Positions 26,059-38,825 of a stretch of DNA of 64,000 bases are shown here, one piece after another. Every line of letters begins with the position of its first letter. The stretch's first letter is position 1. The position numbers were made by a program, and so were the translations under genes. The DNA lies in the NCBI GenBank assembly GCA_008360975.2, contig CM039179.1:50226359-50290358 (forward strand), written 5' to 3'. The DNA is from Lichenostomus cassidix. Its lineage: Eukaryota; Chordata; Aves; Passeriformes; Meliphagidae. The notes beneath the pieces were generated by a model that saw nothing but the letters and a program-made list of their open reading frames with translations, was not told where the DNA came from and made no database searches.

Positions 26059-29000
26059 CTCATTCTTTTAATAACATGGATTTCTCTTGCTTATTCATGA
26101 CATAGAAATCAAGGGCATTATCATCTGTGTCAGTATTTGATGGACACTGAGTTGAGAACAGGGTATTCTGGATTTCAACTTTCTAATAGCAATCTCCTTC
26201 CTTACAGCACTTTCAGTGACCAGAATCCTGCAGTTAATACAATGAAAAAGTTTAAAACAGAAGGTCAAACACAATTTGTAGATCATGTAGATAGATATCA
26301 TGTAGATACTGGCCTGCCATCTTGAAATGTATGGTACAGAATAGATTAATTAGCTTATGATTTTGAGTCAGTGCCCATGGCTGAAGAACATAAGAGTTAA
26401 AGGTCTTGCAGATGAGTTCATGAAGTTGTTTATAAGGTGAATCCATACTGACAATCTAGTTACAGCATCAGTGTTAATAAACTTCTAAAATGTTTCTGTA
26501 GAAAGTTTGCTTTAACATAAATTGCTGCTTGTGACAAACAAAAGCAAACATTTCAGTAATTTGAATTGTGAATGGTCTCAAATGCTTGTGGAATGTATTT
26601 TTTTAAGAAACTTCTATAACATTTTTTAAGGAATTTCTCTGGAAAGCTGTAATTAATATGACTAGTAAAATCAGTATATTTCAGTAATTAAATGTTCATG
26701 CTTCTTATACAGCATGTCACTAGATGTCACTCTGGATTCCATTATTTAGTATTCTGGTGATTTCTAAATTTTTCTGCCTTTCTGTATCTACTTTCCCCAC
26801 AACAAACCTGAACAGACAATGTAAAATGTGCATGAATAACACAGAATTGCTGACTGAATGTCAATTTTCTAGTGTGTGACTTCTATTGATCATTCATTAT
26901 TGACATGAAGGTCTCTAGTGTCTCTCCTTTCCTCTTTAAACTCTTTCTCAGCTAAAATTTCCAAACAACAGGACCAGAAGGCCTTGAAGAACGGGATGAT
27001 TCAGGTCTCTTAGGATGTTTTACAGAGTACTTTGACCTCAGGAAGGCATCAGAGGTACCTTTTTATAAAGACTCAACAACTGTTTGGAATAAAAATTTAA
27101 ACACTGGTAGAAAAAGAACCTCCTACTTAAATTGAACAGCTTTCATTGACACTTTTTTGGTGTAAATATAACTGGCTGCTTTTGGCAAACATAAGGACTT
27201 TTTGAAACAGTTTTTTAAATGTATGCATTTCCCTTCCTTGTAGCCAATAAAATATAAATAGCATTTTCACAGTGACGAATGACATTTAGTACAGTATTCT
27301 ATGATCATGGTTCCAGGATTTTATTTCTTTTAGCTTTGTATACATTAATTAAGTATACACAATCAGGGTTGAGTGCAGAGACAGCTAAATAAACAAATGA
27401 CACTGTAGAAAGGTCTTTCTGCATACTAATCATATCCTACATCTGCAAGCAAAAGCTCTATAAATCGATTTGCTCTTTCACATCAAAAGACAAACAGTGA
27501 GGCAAGTCAGCAGTTCCTTTGTCAAAGTCACAGAGATTGCTGTTCTTCACAAATGCATTTCTACAGAGCTGAATTCAACCATTTGATGATTAGCATTATT
27601 GGCAACTCTTCAAAGAAGATTCATCAAGTAATTTGCAATTGGATTGGTTGCCATTTTTGTGATTCTACCCCATGAAATTGAACAAAAAATGATTGACATT
27701 TGAATTCTTACTTGGAGGACAAAGTGAACTAGCATAAGAAAAAGAAGTAAGCAGATTCCCAAGAGGTTGGGAAGCTGCTGTGATGTCTCTGGTGATTCCC
27801 ACATGGACCAGATCAGATAGGTCTGAAAATTAAATGAGTTGGTGGGGCAGAGGCGAGCAGGAAGATGTAACTTCCTGTGAATATAAGAAAAAATAAAAGT
27901 GATAATTTTTTAATATGTCAATATATATATCTGTGCTTATGTAACCCCTCTAAACACTACATCCGTTCATGTGAGAAAAATCTTACTGAGAAGGAGGGAA
28001 AATCAGTCTATCACTTCACATGCTTTGTGTGCAAGAATTGAGTTCTCTACTGTCAATGCACATTAGATATGTATGACAAAATTAAAGAATAACACAACAT
28101 ATTTGCGGCTGCGTGTAAATAATATGCAGCTGTGTGAGTAGCTGCAAGTGATGTGGCTGAGTACAGGAACTATTCAGACCTTAATAACCTTACTTGCTAA
28201 CAGATTTCCATTTTTCAAAACAAACCCACAATGCAAACAAAAAATACTTGCTGGAATTTTTTTATATTTTGTTTCCTGCTATCTGTATTTCAGAAATTAT
28301 GAATCAGAACCCACTCTGACCTTGGCAAAATTACAAAGATGTTTGGATTCTTCCTTGAGTGTGGTATTCCCTAAAACAGGAGAAGGGTGGAACTTAATAC
28401 AGGTATGTATAGATAGAAAATGAAGCATATATGAGCTTATTTGCTGATAGTTTCATAGCTTTTTTCATCTGCAGGATATTTGTTGTATGGGGCTTTTTTG
28501 GTTATGATGAAGCTCATACCTGCATAGCCTCTTTTTTGAAATAGATTTTCTCTCCCAGGTTTTGACCTCTAATGACCACAGATATTTTTGGACAGACTGA
28601 TCCGTCTGTTACCTACTTACTCTATATAAGCTCAGATAAATCTATTCCATGTACAGTTTGAAAAGCTAAAACATGCTGATCACTTAGTTCTAATATCCTT
28701 ATTCCTTAATTTCTCAGTGTAAAAAATCCCACAGAAATGAGAATAACTGATTGTATGTCACAGTAGTACCCTAGATAAGATGAGACAGAACAATAAATCA
28801 AAACATAAAATAAAAAAGTGGCAGAATTTACTGGAAAGTTGTTTAAAGAGTATCAAGTTATTTAAACTACCTCACACATTTTTAATGTGAGGAAGCCTGT
28901 GAGGTTTTTGTTTGTTTGTTATTGTTTTGGGGTTTTTTTTTGCCAGATAGCTCTTCAAATGCCTTTCTAAAAAAAAACCAAAAAAAACTGTACAAACCAA

Positions 29001-29303
29001 ACCAAGTCCTTTATTTTGAATTTTTAACTTAAGCAGACTTCCATAATCTAAAATTAGGACCCACAGATAGCTAAAAGGCTGAACTTGAAACCATATTGCT
29101 AAGTATACCCAAGCTGCCTTTTCAAATATACTAGTTGAATAATAGTAATGAAGAAATTGCTTCTCTAGACAAGACAGAGATGTGAATACCGCTTTACAGA
29201 ACATGTACCACAGAGTAATTGAATTTTAGAAGGCTTTGGGTTACATTGTCCAGGATTAATTTGTCTAAAAACTGTCTCTACGTGAAGGGTGGATTTTGAA
29301 GAT
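26059..29303. other. Non-coding DNA, no gene recognised
   Basis: AT-rich, with short open frames only (longest 110 codons, minus, 28872-29204, partly over low-complexity T/G sequence at 28904-28941). The stretch 27240-27600 has several TAAT and CAAAG motifs and no repeats, which is conserved-element-like but unproven. Confidence 0.5.
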
Positions 29304-29305
29304 GG

Positions 29306-29330
29306 CTGGATCCTGACACATAGGATCCAG
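29306..29330. repeat. Perfect 9-bp inverted repeat
   Basis: CTGGATCCT (29306-29314) and AGGATCCAG (29322-29330) are exact reverse complements separated by the seven-base loop GACACAT. The arms are themselves built around GGATCC. No terminator function applies in a vertebrate, so it is noted as structure only. Confidence 0.85.
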
Positions 29331-32105
29331 AGGCTTCCTGGTGTGATCCTGAGGCTGGTGGAAGCAATCATTAAAATATGTTTCCTTTACAATTTCAGTG
29401 GCCGAGCTTAAGACCATGGGTGTAATACCTCTCTGAAGTGTAATTGCTACCTATCTATCCTGCAACACCTCTCAAACTAGATATTTGCTCCATGGTTGGA
29501 TTAATGCACCTGTCTGGTATTGTATGAAATCATACAAACAGCTAAGGGTGTTGACCACCTCCCCAAGCTTTATGTGTCTAGGAGAGGTACTAAAGCTAGG
29601 TGTGTGGTGTCCCTGAATCCTGCCTGTCATCAGAATCTCCATTAAAGAATGACAGGAGATAATCAGTGTTAAAAGTCCTATTAGAGGTGATAGGATAGAG
29701 ACGCTCTAAATAATGTCCAGGCATATATGTCACTGCTTTTGGTGAAGCCATCATACATACAAATATAAACACATCTGTACACTAAGATGCGGCAAATTTA
29801 AAATAATCAGGTGGAGAAAAAATTTCTGATATTTTCCGTTTTCTTTTCTTAAAATGACTGTCCATGGCACAATGGTACATATATTATATTTCAAAGAATC
29901 AGATGCTTATTTCTTCTTCATCATATTTATTTCTGTCTTGCAAGTTATGTTCTAATGTCAATGTTGTATCTCCCAAATCAAAAAAACAAATATCTCATCA
30001 CAAGGAAATACAATGACTTTTAATCAAATGGAAACTTTAAAAAACCACAAAGGAAAAATAAAAAATCTCTTCAGGCTGTGATTGTCCTTACTTTCAAGTT
30101 ATATCAAATAAATAGTTTGAGAAAATTCAACAAAACTAAAACTACTGAATCTGCCTAGTGATATTAGAATTTCTACTTTCTCCAAGGAGATCTTACTTTC
30201 TTTAAAGGTCAAGTAAACAGAAAGAATCAGCAACCCTGGTTGGTATTGATATTCTAATAGCTTTGATCTCTCCTCCACTGTGAGATCCCTCACAATATAA
30301 TTGGAAACTATGAAAAACAATGACAATATAATTAATATGTATTCTAAAAGATCTGTGACTATCATATCTAAGGCCTCAGTTGAAATAACTATAATTTTAT
30401 ACATATGTTGATTTGATTCATTCAATATCATATTCACTTCTGGAATAAATAGGTGTGACTCTCACTGAAGTGAATGTACAAAACAAATATTCTCCTCTGT
30501 AACAGATTATGCATAAAATATTATGGCAGCATCTAGAGAAACTGGAGATCGCTGCATTATTTTCTCATTGAGTCTGAGGAAAATAATTCATCAAATATTT
30601 TACCAGATGCTGATTCTTGTATGTACTTTCAGTGTTTCTTACATATTTGGGGTATGTACTATTTGGAATGTCTACAAAAAGAGTATTCATTACCGTGATG
30701 ATCCAGGTTTTGCATAATGGTATATGAGCTCTTATAGAGTACCATCTTCACTGTTCAGAAAGTTACTTCTTTGAGTATTAAATCTCCAAATTATACTAGC
30801 ATTAGAGAGAGATTGTTTTTATGAGCGGAAGTCGGGATATCACTCATATTAATTGGCTAGATCATAAAGCTGTGAATTGATGAAACTAACCACAGTTCTA
30901 AAGTGGAATTCTATGGTAATGGGCTTTAAGAAGACACCTGATTCCTGGGCTTATATTAGTCAGCCTGACTATTCACCCTGTAGTTGCTCAGAGATTATTG
31001 TAGTGCTTTGAATTTTCCTAATTACAGCAGTGGTAGCCACTTTCAATGCAATCTTTGTAGTTTACAAACTCTGGTCAATGTTTGCCAATCAGAAGCAAAG
31101 CAGCAAGCCATATGAGTTACAAATGCGAAACAACCAGGCCTTCCTTTGCTCTGATGGCAATTTGCCTCTGAAAACCTGTGTGGTTTACTTGGTACTCAGT
31201 GCACTAAGTACAGAAATAGCTCCCCCCAGACCCCTGAGACCATGCATTCAGCATCTAGCCTTCCTACACAGTGCAGGTAAAATACAAGGCAGCTTAAAAA
31301 TACACTCACCAGGAGGGTTATGCCAAGGTCCTAACAAAATAGTTTTCATTGGACTTGAGCAGGGAATCAAGACTAGTGGTTAAAGCTCTAAAGACTATTT
31401 CTGTGTGAAATAGCTATGAAACAAAATACTTAAATATTCTAACAAGAGATTCAGTGCCTGATTATTAGATTAGACTGATGTTACCTCTTTCAAACATCTC
31501 GAACACTTATTATTGATGGTAACCTAGTTTTTACTCAAAACCATTATGTTTCCTTTTGGACAGATATATCTAGTAGGTAGGGCCCTTCCGGACCAGATGA
31601 GAAGAGTCAGCCTTGTCTGCCGTGTGCAACAGCAAAGATCTCTATTCCTCTGAGTCTATTCTCTATCTCAACAGTGGAGCACAAAGAAAACTGTACAGCT
31701 TCTGCTAGAGAGCAAAGAGTATCATTACAATGCTGTATAGGCTGGTGAATAAAGCATACTCTTAGCTCAAGGTTGGACTATGTTATAATTCTGAGTTAGT
31801 TAGTCCATGGCAGGACGTTTTGCACTGGAACTGGAAGCTAAAGTCCCATGGATCACCTGTTGACTACCCATGTCACACCACAGTGTTCTGGTCTCCCGAC
31901 TGTAGTATGCTGCACTTATATTGCCATGGACACTGAGGAAGGGAAATAATTCTTTACTTTCCCCTTAGAGTATTCTGGACACTTGATGATACAAACATGA
32001 ATGCAAGAGTTTGGAAGTGATTCAAGGCCCTTTAATTAAAAAGTAGCATTTGTTGAACAAGGTTGTATGTCCTGGGGAAAATTTAAAACAAATAGATGGG
32101 AAAAT
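29331..32105. other. Non-coding DNA, no gene recognised
   Basis: Open frames of 112 codons (minus, 30099-30437) and 117 codons (plus, 31030-31383) are the longest. Neither shows a domain, a splice context or a partner exon. No named repeat was recognised. Confidence 0.5.
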
Positions 32106-32189
32106 TCTTTGTTTTTCTCTTCCTCTCCTTCCTCCCTCTTTTTGTATTCTCCTCCTCTTCTTCCCTGCTCTCTTTCTCTCTTTATTCTT
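32106..32189 (+). repeat. Polypyrimidine (CT-rich) tract
   Basis: About 84 bases that are almost entirely C and T (TCTTCCTCTCCTTCCTCCCT and similar), interrupted by a few G and A. It is low-complexity sequence, and the overlapping open frames here are artefacts of composition. Confidence 0.85.
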
Positions 32190-33027
32190 ACTAGAACTCT
32201 CTATTGGTGTTTTCCCTTCAGACAGCCTTTCATCCCTGAGACACCAGTAGATTTCAACCCAGGAATCCACAGTAATTTATTTCTGTTTGCTGTCTCCTGA
32301 ACATTGCACTGATTACTAATCAGGTTCTGTGTTAATCCATTTTCTAAAGAATGGGTGTCTTCCTTCATAAGGAGCCATTCATAATTGACACTGTTGACTA
32401 TAATAAAGATAAAATTATTCTGAGTACTAGAATTACATTTCTCAGCTGTGGCTTGAACTATGTCAGAAGTAGCAGCCCCATTCTTGATTAGGATAAGAAA
32501 CCATGCAACTACTAAAATAAGCAAAAGAGCTTACTAAATTAGTCTCAAAATTGATGTCTGTGTCCTAAGTTTCCTCCACTCTAGAGAGACCTGTATCTTC
32601 TTACAGCTGAGCATGTACAAAGGATGACTGTAAATCATCAAGTGTCAAAATTTGGGGCATACCCTTGATTAATGAAGTGGATGGCATGATGCCTCTTGAG
32701 CTGTGGAATAGAGTGCCATAGTTTATGTGCTTATACATTTTTATGTACTGGAGTTAACTCTGACTCTTTAACTTTTAACATGCCAATTAAGCGTATGGTT
32801 TAAACCACTTAAATAGCTGTCTTCAACTGCAACACGTTAATTTATCTTCTACAGATAAATGGAACAATTTGGCAAAAATGCAGGAAAAATTAAGTTTGAA
32901 AAGTAACAAAATTAACTTTAATTTGCTTATAGAGCGACTGTAATGGGTAAAAGCAGTTTTTCCACCCACCTGCAATAAAATATGTTGGACCATCAGAAAA
33001 TGCTATTCTTTTGTAGTATGCCCAAAG
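32190..33027. other. Non-coding DNA
   Basis: No recognised feature. The 107-codon minus-strand frame at 32201-32524 has a hydrophobic first segment but no domain I can name. Confidence 0.5.
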
Positions 33028-33150
33028 CAAAAAAAAAACAAAACAAAACAAAAAACCCAAAAAAAACAACAAGATGAAATACAAAATCAAAACTAAAAAA
33101 AGCAAAAGCAAACAAACAACCCCAACCACAACAACAACAACCAAAAAAAC
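33028..33150 (+). repeat. A/C-rich low-complexity tract at a CR1 3' edge
   Basis: Runs of A broken by AAAAC, ACAAC and CAACAA units cover about 120 bases. It abuts the 3' side of the following minus-strand CR1 fragment, so on the CR1 sense strand it reads as T-rich sequence with TTG repeats. It replaces the usual CR1 3' untranslated end. The long hydrophobic minus-strand frame here (poly-Val and Leu/Phe-rich) is an artefact of composition. Confidence 0.85.
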
Positions 33151-33712
33151 CTCTACCCTCTTTTAGTTTAAAAGCATTGCCCCTTGTCCTCTTGCAACAG
33201 GACCTACTAAAATGTTTGTCCCCATCTTTCTTATAGGCCCCCTCTCAGTATTGGAAGGCTGCAACAAGGTTGTTCTAAAGCCTTCTCTTCTCCAGACTGA
33301 ACAACTTCAGCTCTCCCAGTCTGGCTTCATAAGAGAGGAGCTCCATCCCTCTGATCATTGTTTTTGGCCCTTCTCTGAATCCAATTCAACAAGTCAATTT
33401 GTCTCCTATGTTGAGGACCCCAGATCTGGACACAGCACTCCAGGTGAGGTCTCACAAGACTGGAGCAGAAAGGCAGGATCACCTCCCTTAACCTGCTAGA
33501 CATGCTTCTTTTGATGCAGCTCAGGATACAGTTTGCTTTCTGGATTCATGTCCAGCTTTTCATCCTCTAGTACCTCTAAGCCCTTCTCCCTTTATCTCCC
33601 AGCCTGAATTGGCACTGGGTGTTGCACTGACCCAGGTGCAGAATCTTGCACTTGGTCTTACTGAACCTCATGAAGTTCACACAGGTCCAACTCTGAAGCT
33701 CCTCAAGCTCAA
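33151..33712 (-). mobile_element. CR1 LINE fragment, 3' part of ORF2, antisense
   Basis: The plus strand carries, in order, antisense landmarks of avian CR1. They are ATTGCCCCTTGTCCTCTTGC, GGCTGCAACAAGG, CTTCTCTTCTCCAGACTGAA, CTCCAGGTGAGGTCTCACAA, CACCTCCCTTAACCTGCTAG, CTTCTTTTGATGCAGCTCAGG and GAACCTCATGAAGTTCACAC. Together they cover the end of the reverse transcriptase region and the C-terminal part of ORF2. The true 3' untranslated end is missing, replaced by the adjoining A/C-rich tract, and the 5' end is truncated near 33712. Stops and small indels are frequent, so it is inactive. Confidence 0.93.
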
Positions 33713-35752
33713 TAAATACAACAGGATACTCACACGTTCTCTGTAAATGTAATTTTTTATTTCACTGTAACATTATTGATGTGTTATGCTCTAATTTAAT
33801 ATAAAATTCTTTTTCAAATTTTATTTAGTTTACAGAGTACAATTTGTTAACTGTTTGACTTCTTTGTTTCAGCTAAGGGAAGTATGAGTTCTTAGATGTT
33901 TTTTATTGATGGTATATGAAAATATGCTTTTATCACCTAGTTAGTACCAATAATTTGCTTGCCAACTTTTGTGGAATATCTTATATTTCATAAAGAATTT
34001 CCATTTCTTCTGCTCTTCATGTAAATGAAAATGGCTTTGAAATATTACACTTGGAAGAAGATATTGTCAGATCTATGTTTTCACATTAAGGGTTCCCTCT
34101 ATTCCCTATTTTTAAAGTTTTGCGTTTGGGGTTTTTCCTGACTTTATATACAATAATTGAAACTCCAGGAATGACAAGGTGTAATAGCCTGTGTCTGACA
34201 GGGACTGGTATAAGATGTCTTCAGAGAAGCTTCAAAACCATGTAAGAGGCAGCTGTAGGATTACATACATATGAACGTTGAAGCTTCTTTCTGGTTTGTG
34301 CCCTGAGGCACACCTTTCTGTTTGTTTCTTTCTGTAGATGGTCTTCTAATGCTCAAAAAAGGCTGACAAAAGTCACTGTTTCAAAGAGTCAAAATTAAAC
34401 TGCAAATATATTATCCTTTGTCCTCCAAGTGTATCTAGGAATTTTCTACGAAGATGGTTTTTGAAATCTCCTGTATAACAGAGACTAAAAAATACCTGCT
34501 GTGTAATGGAAGGCAGTAGAAGGCTCATCTATCTCTTCAGAGAAAATTCAATGGTCAGGAAATGTCATTACAGTACAACACAGTGAGTTGTTTCTTCAAG
34601 CAGTTGGTTGTATGAAATTGTCCGTCTCTTTAGCCATTTTATCTTTTCTGTCTTTTTACCCTTGTGTTGTTGTCTTCATTTATCATCACTTTCTTCATTC
34701 CCTGAGACTTCAGGATTTTTCTTTTCACTCACAAAATGTCTTCATCGTTCCTGTGTTAGTCTTTAACATCTAGCAATTGTTTTCTTACCCTCTTTCAGTC
34801 ATTATAATGAACAGAAACATACTTTAGCTGCACATAGATCAAATCTATTAGAGGTTTGTTTTGAAAGTATTTTGAAAACCACTGCAGAAATGCTACTAAG
34901 TGTTGAGAGTAGAAAATCCTTAACCTTCACAGAGCCTACCAGGTGCACAATTTTCACACCCAGCTCACTTCAATCCCTAACAAAATCATACCCTTGTTGC
35001 ATGTTTTCCTTTTATTGTCTTTAAGGGGATCGAATCTATCACCATAAATCTTAAATATCTCCAAAACTACAAGTAAAAATACATAAATATATGTAACAGA
35101 TGCAGAATTGCCTCCTGGGATGAATGTATTATGCATACAGAACTGTCATAACATCCCTCACACAATCACATTTTTTCCTCTGCTCATGGTCTTTACACCT
35201 ATCTCATTTTGACAATGTACCTAGAAGTAATGTGGATACTAAAATGTAACTAACACCATAAAAACACATTTGCCACTTTTTGGAATGTACTTATTTATAC
35301 AAATACAGAATCAAACAAATCCGCCTAGGTTAGAAAAAGCAGTAACCACATAAAAGCACTTCCTTATTGTAACTGATTTACTGAAAACATAGCAATGATT
35401 TTCAAGAAGAAATATTCTTTTGAACAAATGAATAGGCTAAGTTTAATTCACATAGTACAATATTACATTTTTTAAAATATCTTAGCCCTCACTTTAGAAG
35501 ACAGAAAAAGAAATTACAGTTTACTTTTATTACAATATATCTCTCTAAATTTGCCAATAATATTGTAGGGGGCCCATACTGACCCCTGATCTAGCTGATC
35601 TAGTCCACATTCTTAACCTTTTTAGCTGATCTAAGAAGTGATAGACCTAATTCAAGAGTAAAATATTTTGACTTTTTTTCTTATTTTTTTTGCCCCAGTT
35701 CAAGAGCAAGCTCTTTTTGATGTTTCCTCTACTTCTTACTGGTAACCTCTAC
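33713..35752. other. Non-coding DNA, no gene recognised
   Basis: AT-rich with short open frames. A local tandem (GATCTAGCTGATCTAG) occurs near 35590-35606. Nothing else was recognised. Confidence 0.5.
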
Positions 35753-36122
35753 TCAGCTCTGGCAAGGTCACACCTGGGGTACTGTGTTTAGAGATACAGA
35801 GCCACTGGAGAGGGTTCAGTGAAGGACCATGAAGATGATGAAGGGACAGGAGCATCTGTCCCATGAGGAAGGGCTGAGAGAGAACTTAAGAAATCAAGCT
35901 GTTTGGACTGAAGAAATTAGGGAGGGAAACTTATCAGTGTACATAAATACCTGAGTGGAGGAGGCAAGAAGGACAGAGCAGGCTTGTTTCAGGGATGCCC
36001 AGTCATAGAACAAGAGGCAACAGGCACACACTGAAACACTGGCTCTAGGTCATCCTGCTTGAGCTGGGGAGTTGGACAAGATGATATCCTGAGCAACATT
36101 CCCTGAGTTTCAATGTATTTGT
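35753..36122 (+). mobile_element. CR1 LINE fragment, sense
   Basis: Sense-strand CR1 ORF2 3' sequence. Landmarks are GGTCACACCTGGGGTACTGT, GGTTCAGTGAAGGACCATGA, AGGAAGGGCTGAGAGA, CAGGGATGCCCAGTCATAGA and ACAAGAGGCAACAGGCACAC, then a degraded 3' end with TTGGACAAGATGATATCCTG and AGTTTCAATGTATTTGT. The region between the RNaseH-like end and the tail is shortened by internal deletions, making about 370 bases in all. It is 5'-truncated and inactive. A 24-base T run begins 26 bases after it. Confidence 0.88.
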
Positions 36123-36148
36123 GGTGTCTTTGAGAACATTTCCTTTTC

Positions 36149-36172
36149 TTTTTTTTTTTTTTTTTTTTTTTT
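36149..36172 (+). repeat. Poly(T) run, 24 T
   Basis: Twenty-four consecutive T preceded by TTCCTTTTC and followed by GTTTAACAG. On the minus strand this is a poly(A) run, and no retroposed body is recognisable on that side. Confidence 0.9.
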
Positions 36173-37080
36173 GTTTAACAGAAATAACCACAAAGGTAAT
36201 GTTTTACTTTTAAAAACAAAATAAAATGCATTGATTTGGTGAACTTGCATAGAGCTTAATGAATAACACAAGTAGCTTTAGTCTTTGTCAAACTCTCAGA
36301 AGGATGGTCAAAGATTTTTTAATGTCTTATCAGTTAAATGTTTCAATAAAGTTCTACATTAGGTAGGATATTACACATCACTGAATGAGTGGTAGACAAG
36401 CAATAACTAAAGTTATTCAATAATTTCAGGAGGTAAATGCATTACTTGTTTTATGGCTTTACTTCTTTCCACTATATCAAACAAAATGACTAAACATGAC
36501 TGCCTGTGTCTTCACAGACTATAATGTGTGTCACAAGAGACACAGATACTGTCCTCAATACTTTTATTTTTAATTGTAACTGATTTTTAAAGACGTGCAA
36601 GAGTAAAAAGACTTTGAGGACAACTCTGTTAATAACTGCACACACACTGCAGACCTTCATATCAACAGTATTAATCAATTGTTAACAAAAATGCACAAAG
36701 AAATTATAACATCTTTAGCAAACCATTTCTAAGTAATGTTTCAATTCTTTTATTGTATTGCATTTATAGTAATGTGTGCTGCATTCAGATTAGCTATGTT
36801 TAATATTGCAACTCTTCTTTTACCATACCTTTCTTCCTAAGTATGTGATATGAACCATGACATTACAATCTTAAAGCTGTAACAAGAATGAGTTATGTTT
36901 GTACTATTTCCCATTCTCATTATATTCTTTGTCACACAATGAATTAATGTTGTGCCATTCTCTGCTCTCATTACAATCTTTTCCTTATGAATGGGGCATC
37001 AGAATTTTAATGTCTTTTGTAATCTCTGAGTTATAGGAGTGTGTTACACTACCATGACCTTACTGATATTTTGCATGGTC
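36173..37080. other. AT-rich non-coding DNA
   Basis: No open frame above 65 codons and no named repeat. Nothing recognised. Confidence 0.5.
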
Positions 37081-37129
37081 ATTGGCTGGCTGCACACCAC
37101 TGGGTGTGAGGTTACACCCAGCAGCCAAT
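37081..37129. repeat. Interrupted two-step inverted repeat with CCAAT boxes
   Basis: Inner arms CTGGGTGT (37100-37107) and ACACCCAG (37114-37121) flank a six-base loop. Outer arms ATTGGCTG (37081-37088) and CAGCCAAT (37122-37129) extend the stem, with an 11-base bulge on the left. Each outer arm contains a CCAAT box, in opposite orientations. The sequence to about 37260 is GC-richer than its surroundings and includes CATAAAGCCC, so it could be part of a degraded LTR, but no ends or target duplication were found. Confidence 0.7.
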
Positions 37130-38825
37130 CCAGGGGTTTGACAGTGCCTGATTCGGAGTGTTCCACTAACCTGACATAAAGCCCAGGGACCCAAGTGGGT
37201 TAATGCTGTGCCTAAGGACTGCTGAACACAAGAAAGTGTTCATTCTCTCCCCAGGTATCGACAAAGTATCAAGAAGTCAGTTTCCACAAAACATGAAGTA
37301 CTTACAAGAATGATAATATGCAAGTGTATCCCTGCTTTTTGCAAGTGCTTTCATTCTTCCTTTGCTTTTATGTTTTTCATGGGTTTAAAATACTGTTGTG
37401 TATTGCTTTCATATTAAAAAAAAATTAAATTAGGGGTTTGAAATTTCTGTTGTTCTTAAATTGAAGGTAGTAGGAAGTTAGGAGTTTAAAAGTTTGCTGA
37501 TGCACTGAGGATCTGATGCACTGAGTGTGTGGCTGCCAGATTAGAAACTTAATAAATGAGTGCACACAAAGTCCCTATTTTCCAATTATGAAATCCAGAA
37601 ATAGGGTATATCCACTTTCTACTCCCTTTGCTTTTAGCTAAAATTCTGAATATTTCCATTTATGTATTTAAATGCCTTCCTATCTTTTTAGTCTCATTTG
37701 ATAAAGTTTTTTACTATTAGTTTAAAAAAAATCTTTGTATTTGAATCATAACAAAGTCTGATATGAGTCAGAACATATTGCAGAAACATACAGAATATAA
37801 ATTATAAAAAGGATTCATGTTTATCAAATATGCTTTTCATGTTAGTTGCTTCTTGAAAGCATTTTCCAGTTTACCCAACATAAATTATATATATGATAAT
37901 GAATAAATATAGATTTCCTTTTATTTTTTTCATCCTATCGTAACAAAAACATGTTCATAGCCCTAAGGAACTGCTATTAAAACTTGTTTTGTGATAAAAA
38001 TTCTGCATCTGTTAGGAAAATGTTAATACTGGTATGTTGAATATGATGACAAGAAAATTGGCATATGTCAGTCAGTACCATGTTGAAATAAAGCCAGTAA
38101 CTTAGTCTTTTTGGGAGAGTATAATTTTCCATTTAACAGAGGAGCAACTATAAGCAATAAACAGTGTTTGACTTAGGTGCTGCTGAAACCCATAACTACT
38201 AAATCACAACCCACCCATCAGTCTGAGATATTAACAAGGTTGCTTTGGTTAGGAAACTGTCATTAAGAATTGTGTAAAACCACTGTGACCTTACAGACAC
38301 TGTGGGAATGAGAACACTCACAGGAGACTAAGAGCTTTGCTGAATAGAAAAGGGTATCTTGCACATAGAATTCCTTACCTGTGGACCAGTTCTATTCTTT
38401 GTCCTGGGGTGGTATTTGAGTACTTTAAGAAACACTGGTCAGCAGTGGTTCATACAAACAGCTTATTTATTTAATAGTTTTTTTTTCTTTGGGACTCATC
38501 AGTGTGCATTCTCAGCATCGCACAAATGTTAAACTAGTTTATCCTTATAATATTTCCAGTAAAGTAAAGAAATATGTTACAGCTTACAAACTGAATGCAG
38601 ATAAAATTACTTGCCTGGTTTTGCCTAGTAGTAATATCATTAACTTTGTCTCTTTACATACTGTCAGTTGTGTGAAGTAAAAATCAGGATCTGGAACCTA
38701 ACCAATGGCCAGTTAGGAACATGGGCTCTAGTGGGAAAATTTGCTCTTGTTAAAGGGTTTTAGGAAAAACACTCCTTTCTCAAAATTTAGAGTGTGGGGC
38801 AGAGAATGCACTGAAGACCTTCTCT
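37130..38825. other. Non-coding DNA, nothing coding recognised
   Basis: After the GC-richer first 130 bases the stretch is AT-rich, with no open frame above 65 codons and no named repeat. Confidence 0.5.

Noticed and set aside
31030..31383. 117-codon plus-strand frame
   Set aside because: No recognisable family and no partner exons; treated as chance.
32890..33144. Minus-strand hydrophobic frame resembling a membrane protein
   Set aside because: Produced entirely by the A/C-rich low-complexity tract read in reverse.
37020..37300. Possible complete solo LTR around the CCAAT inverted repeat
   Set aside because: Several TG starts and CA ends were tried, and none gave a matching 4-6 bp duplication.
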